5,088 bases of DNA, taken from NCBI GenBank assembly GCA_022839445.1, contig JALHFC010000100.1, forward strand, positions 1,653-6,740, written 5' to 3'. The stretch comes from Pelotomaculum sp. (lineage in GTDB: Bacteria > Bacillota > Desulfotomaculia > Desulfotomaculales > Pelotomaculaceae). The notes beneath the pieces are model-generated. The model did not search any database, was not told the origin of the DNA, and saw nothing but the letters and a program-made list of their open reading frames with translations. How positions within the stretch are numbered: the stretch's first letter is position 1; each line of letters opens with the position of its first letter. Positions 1 to 5,088 of this stretch are shown piece after piece. The position numbers and the translations under genes are program-made.

Positions 1-21
1 ATTAAAATTTTTGGTTTGTTT

Positions 22-45
22 GGGAGCGATAAGCTCTCTTTTTTT
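22..45 (+). terminator. Probable intrinsic terminator of an upstream gene
   Basis: A six-pair stem (GGGAGC at 22-27 with GCTCTC at 33-38, one G-U pair) closes a five-base loop GATAA and is followed directly by seven T (39-45). This is the form of a Rho-independent terminator reading on the + strand. The stem is short, so it may be leaky. It would end the gene just left of the window; in Bacillus and many relatives the gene before glmU is spoVG, but that gene is not visible here. Confidence 0.6.
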
Positions 46-53
46 AACGGATA

Positions 54-82
54 AAAGGAAATGAAAAATCTTTGTTGAATAA
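54..82 (+). promoter_or_regulatory. Sigma-H-type promoter upstream of glmU
   Basis: The -35 element AAAGGAAAT (54-62) and the -10 element GTTGAATAA (74-82) are separated by 11 bases. They match the Bacillus subtilis sigma-H consensus as I recall it (RnAGGAwWW, 11-12 bases, RnnGAATww) at every defined position. Transcription would start near 88-91, giving a leader of about 50 bases before glmU. The element lies just after the terminator at 22-45, so it can restart transcription for the cluster. Sigma-H acts at the transition to stationary phase and early sporulation. No good sigma-A pair was found in the same interval. The site is predicted from sequence only. Confidence 0.6.
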
Positions 83-141
83 GCTAATAATGTTGTTAAA
101 AGCATCAGGGTTTAGCATTTTTGTAATAAGGGGGTCGCCGG

Positions 142-1515
142 ATGGGACTGGCGGCGGTTATACTAGCGGCTGGTAAGGGTACCCGGATGAAATCGAAATT
201 ACCGAAAGTTTTGCACAAGATTTGCGGTAGACCGATGGTTTCGTATGTGTTGGATGCTGCTGCATCGACGGGTGTGGAAAAGACTGTGGTTATTGTGGGG
301 TACGGCGCAGAAGCAGTTGCCCGTGAGGTTGGGGAAGCGGTAGAGATTGCTTACCAAGCCGAGCAACTGGGAACAGCACACGCGCTGATGCAGGCCGGGC
401 CACTATTAAAGGGGCGCGGCGGGCGCCTGCTTGTCCTGTGTGGTGACACACCACTAATAGAGGCTACGACCTTGTCTGAATTAGCCCGGCGCCATGCAGA
501 AGCGGGCGCGGTAGCAACGGTGTTGACCACCATGCCAAAGGACCCTACCGGTTATGGCAGGGTGATCCGTGACAACCAGGGCAGGGTATTGAAAATCGTA
601 GAAGAAAAGGACGCGTCTCGGGAAGAAAAGCGGGTAGGGGAGATTAATACCGGCATCTATTGCTTTGAGGTCAGCGGGCTTTTTGAGGCTTTGGAACAGG
701 TTGGTCCTGCCAATGCCCAGGGCGAGTATTACCTGACAGACATTATTGGAAAATATGTATATGAAGGGCGGAGAGTGGACGCCGTCACGGTTGAAAACCC
801 CGCAGAGGTGGCGGGCATAAACGACCGTGTGCAAATGGCTGCGGCGGAGCGGTATATGCGCGGGCGAATAGTGGAAGATTTGATGAGAGCAGGTGTGACC
901 GTGGTGGACCCGCCGTCCACTTTTATCGATAAGCAGGTCCGTGCCGGCAAGGACACGACGATTTACCCCTTCACATTTATTGAAGGGGATACAGTGATCG
1001 GCGAGGACTGCATTATCGGTCCCGGTACGCGTATAGCCAGGAGCGTTATTGGCGCCGGTGTGCACATCCAAAATGCGGTTGTCACTGAGAGCAGCGTCGG
1101 GGACCGCTGTATGATTGGGCCCTTTGCTTACCTGCGTCCCGGGACAAAGCTAGGCAAGGGGATCAAGGTAGGGGATTTTGTTGAAATTAAAAATTCTCAG
1201 ATCGGGGACGGCAGCAAAGTGCCTCATTTAAGCTATGTTGGGGATGCTATAGTAGGGGAAAAGGTAAATATCGGGTGCGGTACCATCACCTGTAACTATG
1301 ATGGGCGGGACAAGTGGCTCACCTGCATCGGAGACGGGGCTTTTATCGGTAGCAACACTAACCTGGTTGCGCCGGTGGAGATAGGCGCCGGGGCTTATAC
1401 CGGGGCTGGTTCCACCATTACCAAGGACATACCGGCAGGTGCGCTGGGTGTCGAAAGGGCCGGTCAAAGGGTGGTGCCGGACTGGTCCGGCAAGAAGAAA
1501 AGAAAAAAGGACTAG
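142..1515 (+). CDS. glmU: Bifunctional UDP-GlcNAc pyrophosphorylase / glucosamine-1-phosphate N-acetyltransferase
   Basis: GlmU is cytoplasmic. It acetylates glucosamine-1-phosphate with acetyl-CoA and then joins the product to UTP, giving UDP-GlcNAc for peptidoglycan and other wall polymers. The 457 residues match the usual family length. The N-terminal nucleotidyltransferase domain (about 3-230) shows LAAGKGTRMKSKLPK at 8-22, QLGTAH at 75-80, the metal-binding Asp of CGDTP (D102), the EINTG segment with N169, and N227, the last two at the E. coli numbering. A linker leads to a left-handed beta-helix of hexapeptide repeats (about 265-435) with R332, the catalytic His of VPHLSYVGD (H362), Y365 and the CNYDG motif (N385). 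All key residues are present. The C-terminus ends in a lysine-rich tail (KKKRKKD). The start is set by GGGGGT at 130-135, six bases before the ATG. The gene is first after the sigma-H-like promoter, and prs follows 83 bases later. Confidence 0.97.
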   Translation: MGLAAVILAAGKGTRMKSKLPKVLHKICGRPMVSYVLDAAASTGVEKTVVIVGYGAEAVAREVGEAVEIAYQAEQLGTAHALMQAGPLLKGRGGRLLVLCGDTPLIEATTLSELARRHAEAGAVATVLTTMPKDPTGYGRVIRDNQGRVLKIVEEKDASREEKRVGEINTGIYCFEVSGLFEALEQVGPANAQGEYYLTDIIGKYVYEGRRVDAVTVENPAEVAGINDRVQMAAAERYMRGRIVEDLMRAGVTVVDPPSTFIDKQVRAGKDTTIYPFTFIEGDTVIGEDCIIGPGTRIARSVIGAGVHIQNAVVTESSVGDRCMIGPFAYLRPGTKLGKGIKVGDFVEIKNSQIGDGSKVPHLSYVGDAIVGEKVNIGCGTITCNYDGRDKWLTCIGDGAFIGSNTNLVAPVEIGAGAYTGAGSTITKDIPAGALGVERAGQRVVPDWSGKKKRKKD

Positions 1516-1540
1516 CACCTTAAGGCCTATTTATCATGTT

Positions 1541-1546
1541 GGGGGT
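1541..1546 (+). promoter_or_regulatory. Alternative Shine-Dalgarno before an in-frame upstream ATG of prs
   Basis: GGGGGT stands four bases before an ATG at 1551 that is in frame with prs and would add 16 residues (starting MGVHLTVLHK) to the protein. It is part of a nine-base direct repeat, TTGGGGGTA, at 1539-1547 and 1585-1593. The spacing is shorter than at glmU or at the preferred prs start, so this is the weaker of the two sites. A further in-frame ATG at 1536 has only a poor site ahead of it. Confidence 0.3.
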
Positions 1547-1586
1547 AGCCATGGGAGTACATTTGACTGTCCTGCACAAAAGATTT

Positions 1587-1592
1587 GGGGGT
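1587..1592 (+). promoter_or_regulatory. Ribosome binding site that sets the prs start
   Basis: GGGGGT lies six bases before the ATG at 1599, exactly the same sequence and spacing as before glmU (130-135 and 142). The protein from 1599 begins MSSRNRLRIFTGNANPELA, which lines up with the usual beginning of bacterial Prs proteins. This favours 1599 over the in-frame ATGs at 1536 and 1551. Confidence 0.7.
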
Positions 1593-1598
1593 AAGTTT

Positions 1599-2543
1599 AT
1601 GTCATCGCGCAATAGGCTGCGGATATTTACAGGTAACGCCAACCCTGAGCTGGCGGAAGAAATAGCCCGGTACCTGGGTGTTTCTGTTGGGTCGGCGAAG
1701 GTTACGCGCTTTTGCGACGGGGAAATTCAGGTTAAGATTAATGAAAGCGTGAGGGGCGCGGATGTGTTTATTGTCCAGCCCACCTGCACGCCGGTTAATG
1801 ATAATTTAATGGAGTTACTGATCATGATTGACGCTTTACGGCGTGCTTCCGCTAAGCGGATCACTGCCGTGGTTCCTTACTACGGATATGCCAGGCAGGA
1901 CAGGAAAACCAGGGCACGGGATCCAATTACCGCCAGGATGGTTGCCAACATACTCACTGCCAGTGGCGCCAGGCGGGTCCTTTGCATGGATCTTCACGCC
2001 GGTCAGATCCAGGGCTTTTTTGATATTCCGGTGGATCACTTGCCCGGGGTGCCTATCCTGGCTGAGTATATTTTACAAAGCAGGCTTGAGAACATTGTAG
2101 TAGTGTCCCCCGATTTGGGCGGCGTCACCCGCGCCAGGGAGCTGGCGGAACGAATAGGCGCCACCATCGCAATAATCGACAAGCGCCGGCCGGAGCCCAA
2201 CGTTGCCGAGGTGGCCGGCCTAATAGGCGGTATTAACGGCAAAACCGTTGTGATGGTGGACGATATCATCGACACTGCCGGCACAATCACTATGGGGGCG
2301 GCGGCCTTAAAGCTATGGGGGGCCAAGGAGATCTATGTCTGCTGCACGCACGCCGTCCTTTCCGGACCGGCCACCAAACGCCTGGCGGACGCCCCGATCA
2401 AGGAGGTTATAATTACCAATACCATCCCGGTGCCCAAGGAAAAGATGATCGATAAGATCAAGGTGCTTACTGTCGCCCCTCTCCTGGGCGAGGCCATCAT
2501 CCGCATCCATGAGGACCTTTCAGTGAGCAAGCTGTTTGATTAG
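1599..2543 (+). CDS. prs: Ribose-phosphate pyrophosphokinase (PRPP synthetase, class I)
   Basis: Prs transfers the pyrophosphate of ATP to ribose-5-phosphate, making PRPP for purine, pyrimidine, NAD, histidine and tryptophan synthesis in the cytoplasm. From the ATG at 1599 the protein has 314 residues, close to the usual 315-317. Visible marks, in order: IFTGNANPELA near the N-terminus, RFCDGE at 37-42 (most family members I know have RFSDGE), the ATP-site loop YARQDRKT at 97-104, the PRPP synthetase signature DLHAGQIQGFFDIPVDHL at 131-148 with metal-binding H133, the catalytic loop DKRRPEPN with K195 and R197, and the ribose-phosphate binding loop VMVDDIIDTAGTI at 218-230. Nothing essential is missing. 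Starts at 1551 or 1536 would add 16 or 21 residues not normally found in the family. The order glmU-prs is conserved in many Firmicutes, and the two are probably co-transcribed, since no terminator is seen between them. Confidence 0.96.
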   Translation: MSSRNRLRIFTGNANPELAEEIARYLGVSVGSAKVTRFCDGEIQVKINESVRGADVFIVQPTCTPVNDNLMELLIMIDALRRASAKRITAVVPYYGYARQDRKTRARDPITARMVANILTASGARRVLCMDLHAGQIQGFFDIPVDHLPGVPILAEYILQSRLENIVVVSPDLGGVTRARELAERIGATIAIIDKRRPEPNVAEVAGLIGGINGKTVVMVDDIIDTAGTITMGAAALKLWGAKEIYVCCTHAVLSGPATKRLADAPIKEVIITNTIPVPKEKMIDKIKVLTVAPLLGEAIIRIHEDLSVSKLFD

Positions 2544-2575
2544 ACCCCGGGGCATAATGTTTTTTAAAAAAGTGC

Positions 2576-2594
2576 AAGGAGAGATATGTCTTGA
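2576..2594 (+). promoter_or_regulatory. Ribosome binding site with an ATG-TCT-TGA mini-frame ahead of a TTG start
   Basis: AAGGAG (2576-2581) is a strong Shine-Dalgarno. Four bases after it stands an ATG (2586) that is followed by TCT and then TGA (2592-2594), a two-codon frame. The TTG start of the propeller gene (2591) lies inside this mini-frame, nine bases after the Shine-Dalgarno. A ribosome could use the TTG directly or terminate at the TGA and restart at the overlapping TTG. The arrangement is plain in the sequence; any effect on expression is inference. Confidence 0.45.
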
Positions 2595-3751
2595 GGCGGG
2601 TATTGCCGGTACTTATTTTTATAATAGTGTTTATTTACATATCTCCGGCATGCGGCGCTACGCCGAAGTTAGAAATATATAGAGAGTCGCCGGAAAACGA
2701 GCCGGCAGGCCAGGTTATCTGGCGGCTGTCCGGCCTGGATAAGTTAGTCGGAGACATTATGTCCATCCCGGAAGGAAACCTGTTGCTGCCAACGGGGAAA
2801 AAAATGATCTTTGTGAATGCAAAAGGCGCCGTGGTATCTGAAATAAAAATGCCCTCCGGTACTGGAGCGGGTAACCCGGTCCTTACCGGCAAGGGCTCTA
2901 TTTTTACTGCAACGGCATCATCCATCCAGGAAACAAAGCTAAACGGCGCTCGGGGCTGGGGCCTGTCCGTGTATCCTGCGGGCAAGGGTGCAAAAAGCTC
3001 TTTGCTGGCCGGCGGCCCAGGCGACTTGCTCTACCTGCCACATTCCACAGCCCTTTATGCCGTGGATTTGTCCGGTCGCCTGGCTTGGATGCTTCCGTGG
3101 AACACCACGGACACACGCATGACAAAACTGCCGGACAGGGAGTTTCCGGCTGTGGTTTCCGGAAAAAAAGTTGTTTATACGGTTTACGGGAGCAAGAAGG
3201 AAGGGTTCAGGCTGGCGGCGGCAAATGAAAACGGGGAGTTTCTTTGGAATTACTGGTTGGGTGATGTAAAGCAAGCTTATCTAAAAGTAGGCCCCGGCGA
3301 TAGGCTTTTTGCCACGGTCAGCCCAAAAAGTATCGACCGTTTGAATAAGGGCACAGTGTATTGCTTTAACGCTAATAGCGGCGGGAGGCCGCAATGGTCA
3401 TGCCGGATAGCATATAACGACCTCTCCGCGCCGGCTTTGTGCGGGGATACCTTGTATATGTCGGCGGGCAAAAAAGTGTATGCGGTCGATGCCGGGACAG
3501 GGTCTATCATATGGCACGATCCCATTAAAAATTTGGCTTCACCGCCTGCAGCGGACAGTGGGACCGGGCGGGTTTACGCCGGAAGCAGCGACAACTATGT
3601 TTTTGTGCTAAGCTCAACCGGGCGCTCACACTGGCTAAGGGAACTGGACGGCCAGGTAACCAGGGCGCCCCTTGCCGGCGCTGACGGCTACCTGTACATT
3701 TTTACCGATAAGGGTAGCCTTTATAAAATAAAAGATAACTGGAAGGAATAA
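2591..3751 (+). CDS. Exported PQQ-like beta-propeller repeat protein
   Basis: The 386-residue product starts with a Sec signal peptide: RR at 2-3, a hydrophobic stretch VLPVLIFIIVFIYIS at 4-18, then PACGA at 19-23. Cleavage could follow A23; C21 could also be a weak lipobox cysteine (SPAC), which would make it a lipoprotein. The rest is beta-rich with degenerate blades of the PQQ_2 type, best seen as LYAVDLSGRLAW (155-166), AAANENGEFLW (209-219), VYCFNANSGGRPQW (256-269), VYAVDAGTGSIIW (296-308), VFVLSSTGRSHW (337-348) and YLYIFTDKGSLYKI (367-380). Such repeats form propellers that usually bind partner proteins; dehydrogenase catalytic features are not apparent, so an enzyme role is not supported. 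The TTG start is chosen because it follows AAGGAG and lets the signal peptide start cleanly. The SLH gene follows after three bases, which implies joint translation. The precise function is unknown. Confidence 0.85.
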   Translation: MRRVLPVLIFIIVFIYISPACGATPKLEIYRESPENEPAGQVIWRLSGLDKLVGDIMSIPEGNLLLPTGKKMIFVNAKGAVVSEIKMPSGTGAGNPVLTGKGSIFTATASSIQETKLNGARGWGLSVYPAGKGAKSSLLAGGPGDLLYLPHSTALYAVDLSGRLAWMLPWNTTDTRMTKLPDREFPAVVSGKKVVYTVYGSKKEGFRLAAANENGEFLWNYWLGDVKQAYLKVGPGDRLFATVSPKSIDRLNKGTVYCFNANSGGRPQWSCRIAYNDLSAPALCGDTLYMSAGKKVYAVDAGTGSIIWHDPIKNLASPPAADSGTGRVYAGSSDNYVFVLSSTGRSHWLRELDGQVTRAPLAGADGYLYIFTDKGSLYKIKDNWKE

Positions 3752-3754
3752 AAG

Positions 3755-4453
3755 ATGACAGGGGTTAAGAGGCCGGTATGGCTGGTTGTTGCTTTTTTAA
3801 TTTTATTTATGGCTTACGCTCCCGCGACGGCGGGGCTGCTTGACGGTACGAATCAATGCCTGTCCTCCAGGTCCCTGTGCCGGGTCGCCGCCCTTGGCCT
3901 GATCAAGGGTTATCCGGGTGGCGGCTATGGCCTGGAACGGCCGGTTTCCCAGATGGAAGCGGTGGTTTTATTCATGCGGACAAGCGGTTTTAGTTTGGAC
4001 AAGGGCCAGAAAAAAAACAGCCCGGGTAATACCGGGGTTGCCCCAAAAGTAAACTGGGGCCAGGATTACCTGGATGTGGCCGTAGAAAAAAAACTACTGC
4101 CCGACGATATGGTATCATCATTTAACGCCGACATACCGGTGACGCGCGCCCAGATGGCGGCCGTGCTATGCAAAATAATCCGGTTGCCGGTAACAGAGCG
4201 GGAACCTTCGGAGAGCTCTTGTGTTTTTAACGATTTAAGTGAAGCTCCCGCAGGTTACGGGCCATATATCATGGCTGTAAATAATTTTGGTTTTATGAAA
4301 GGTTGTGGCGACGGAACTTTCCGGCCCGCCCGGAACCTTTCGCGGGGCGAGGCAGTGGAAATACTGTCGAGACTGGTGGACCGGCAGCTGGCGCAAGCAC
4401 AGGCGGAACGGGTGCTGGAAGGTTGGATTGAGCAGGCCGTGCGGTTGAGGTAG
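3755..4453 (+). CDS. S-layer homology (SLH) domain surface protein, N-terminal part before a frame break
   Basis: The ATG at 3755 follows the Shine-Dalgarno GGAAGGA (3741-3747), which lies in the end of the previous gene, and leaves only three bases between the genes. The 232-residue frame has a signal peptide (hydrophobic VWLVVAFLILFMAYA at 8-22, likely cleavage after PATA at residue 26). Three SLH repeats follow: about 39-80 (GLIKGYPGGGYGLERPVSQMEA), 100-145 (DYLDVAVEKKLLPDD, then PVTRAQMAAVL) and 157-208 (VFNDL, FMKGCGDGTFRPARNLSRGEAVEIL). The TRAE-like positions read SQME, TRAQ and SRGE, so they have diverged. SLH triplets bind secondary wall polymers and fix proteins to the outside of the wall. 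The frame ends abruptly after AQAQAERVLEGWIEQA with four unpatterned residues (VRLR). SLH triplets usually sit at one end of a larger protein, and a continuation is visible in another frame from 4432. This is therefore probably a truncated N-terminal part rather than a complete gene. Confidence 0.85.
   Translation: MTGVKRPVWLVVAFLILFMAYAPATAGLLDGTNQCLSSRSLCRVAALGLIKGYPGGGYGLERPVSQMEAVVLFMRTSGFSLDKGQKKNSPGNTGVAPKVNWGQDYLDVAVEKKLLPDDMVSSFNADIPVTRAQMAAVLCKIIRLPVTEREPSESSCVFNDLSEAPAGYGPYIMAVNNFGFMKGCGDGTFRPARNLSRGEAVEILSRLVDRQLAQAQAERVLEGWIEQAVRLR
4429..4453 (+). other. Probable frame-break site in the SLH gene
   Basis: The downstream coding frame is closed upstream by TGA at 4429-4431, and the SLH frame is closed by TAG at 4451-4453. 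Both are open only in 4432-4450, so a single lost base in this interval would explain the split. For instance, one extra G in TTGAGG (4445-4450) gives TTG-GAG-GTA-GTT and reads smoothly from EQAVRL into EVVLNEKKQ. No X-XXY-YYZ slippery heptamer is present in the overlap, so programmed -1 shifting is not favoured. A true mutation and a sequencing or assembly error cannot be told apart from this sequence alone. Confidence 0.65.
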
Positions 4454-5088
4454 TTTTAAACGAAAAAAAACAGGCTGCCTGTATTACCTTGCTTGACAAA
4501 AGGGACGGCAGAAAGCCTGACGACAAGATGATAGGGACAGTAAAATCGCTGGTACTGGGCAAGGACAGCCTGCTGGTGTTAAGCGACCTGGACTGTATCG
4601 ACCGCTCCTTGCCGCTGGCATGGGATGCGGTGCTAGAGGACAAGGGCAAAAAAAGCGCAAAGGGTTTTCAAACTTTAAAGTCAGGTATTTTTGTCGAAGT
4701 GTATTTATCAGGCGGTGAAGTTAAGAAGGTAATCCCCCTGGCTACGCAGTCAATTTCCGGGCTAGTTAATAAATTAACTGATTTAAGGCTTTACCTGGAT
4801 GGAAAAGGCTCATCCAAGGGAGGGAAGCCTTTGTGGTTTAACCATTGGGACCGGGCGCGGGTTGTCGATAAGGACGGAAAAAGATCCTTTGTAAAGCGCG
4901 GCGATAAAGTAAATGTTGTTTACCTCGACCCCATCCCCGGCGAAATTGACGATGAAATCCCCTTGGAGATTGTAGTCACGGCCGGCCCGGCGCTTAAAAA
5001 GGTAAAGGGAATAGTTAAAAACACCAACACCCGTTACGGGTCGCTTAAGATCACCTTGGAAAAGGACAAGGGTTTTAACGTTGACGAC
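4432..5088 (+). CDS. C-terminal tail of the SLH protein in a shifted frame, open at the window edge
   Basis: From 4432 a frame one base behind the SLH frame stays open for 219 codons to the right edge. Its composition is normal protein: lysine and valine rich, with alternating hydrophobic strands. It has no convincing start: the first ATG (4528) and a TTG (4489) lack a nearby Shine-Dalgarno, and the frame joins naturally onto the end of the SLH triplet. It is best read as the rest of that protein. Counting from 4432, it shows repeated small beta units: MIGTVKSLVLGKDSLLVLSD (33-52) with LKSGIFVEVYLSGGEVKKV (82-100); SISGLVNKLTDLRLYLD (107-123) with VKRGDKVNVVYLD (154-166) and LKKV (188-191); and KGIVKNTNTRYGSLKITLE (192-210). 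The pattern resembles DUF5666-like beta modules, though I cannot assign the family. If it is instead a separate gene, its true start is uncertain. The end lies outside the window. Confidence 0.6.

Noticed and set aside
72..99. TTGTTG (72-77) and TGTTAA (94-99) considered as a sigma-A promoter for glmU.
   Set aside because: The -35 box matches the consensus at only three of six positions and the -10 box is also imperfect; the overlapping sigma-H-type match is far better.
481..1071. A long open frame on the - strand opposite glmU (196 codons).
   Set aside because: It lies wholly within glmU, whose protein is conserved throughout, has no Shine-Dalgarno support, and its translation has no recognisable motifs. 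It is an antisense shadow.
1563..1568. TTGACT before prs, considered as a -35 box.
   Set aside because: The bases 15-18 positions downstream are the G-rich Shine-Dalgarno region, with nothing like a -10 box.
2544..2571. CCCCGGGG followed by TTTTTTAAAAAA after prs, considered as a terminator; CATAAT at 2553-2558 considered as a -10 box.
   Set aside because: CCCCGGGG is a palindrome without room for a loop, so it does not give a terminator hairpin ahead of the T run. No -35-like hexamer is seen 16-18 bases before CATAAT, so a promoter is not supported either.
4463..4470. The A8 run considered as a programmed slippage site joining the SLH frame to the tail frame.
   Set aside because: It lies after the TAG that ends the SLH frame (4451-4453), so ribosomes in that frame would already have stopped.
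4493..4498. A perfect TTGACA that could be a -35 box for a promoter of the tail frame.
   Set aside because: No -10-like hexamer stands 16-18 bases downstream (the place reads CCTGAC or close to it), and the site lies within coding sequence.
4690..4697. TTGTCGAA, a match to the Spo0A box core.
   Set aside because: It is inside the coding frame (ATT-TTT-GTC-GAA), far from any gene start, and a seven-base match on either strand is likely by chance in a window of this size.

Overview
The window reads left to right on the + strand as one compact gene cluster. It suggests a Gram-positive, spore-forming Firmicute with an S-layer-type cell wall, and my best guess is a clostridial or Peptococcaceae-type anaerobe (Desulfotomaculum/Pelotomaculum-like). 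The grounds are the glmU-prs gene order, which in Bacillus and many relatives lies just after spoVG, an exact sigma-H-type promoter, purine-rich Shine-Dalgarno sites, an S-layer homology (SLH) protein and mid-range GC content. The taxonomic call is inference from content, not a database match.

Layout: 1-141 is non-coding and holds a short intrinsic terminator for an unseen upstream gene, then a sigma-H-like promoter. glmU (142-1515) encodes the bifunctional enzyme that makes UDP-GlcNAc. prs (1599-2543) encodes ribose-phosphate pyrophosphokinase, which makes PRPP. After a 47-base gap without a convincing terminator come two exported proteins. The first is a signal-peptide-bearing PQQ-like beta-propeller (2591-3751, TTG start). 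Three bases later comes an SLH-domain surface protein (from 3755). The SLH reading frame stops at 4453, but another frame on the same strand opens at 4432 and runs to the window edge with coherent beta-rich protein and no good start of its own. The simplest reading is one SLH protein with a C-terminal tail of repeated beta units, split by a one-base frame disruption.

How the genes may work together: glmU and prs supply precursors for cell wall and nucleotide synthesis. The two downstream genes build something outside the membrane: a soluble or lipid-anchored propeller and a wall-anchored SLH protein. Their tight coupling suggests they work together at the cell surface. Nothing here is recognisable as a mobile element, CRISPR array, RNA gene or defence system. 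The points most worth a second look are the sigma-H promoter placed directly before glmU, the split SLH gene, and the propeller/SLH pair of unknown function.
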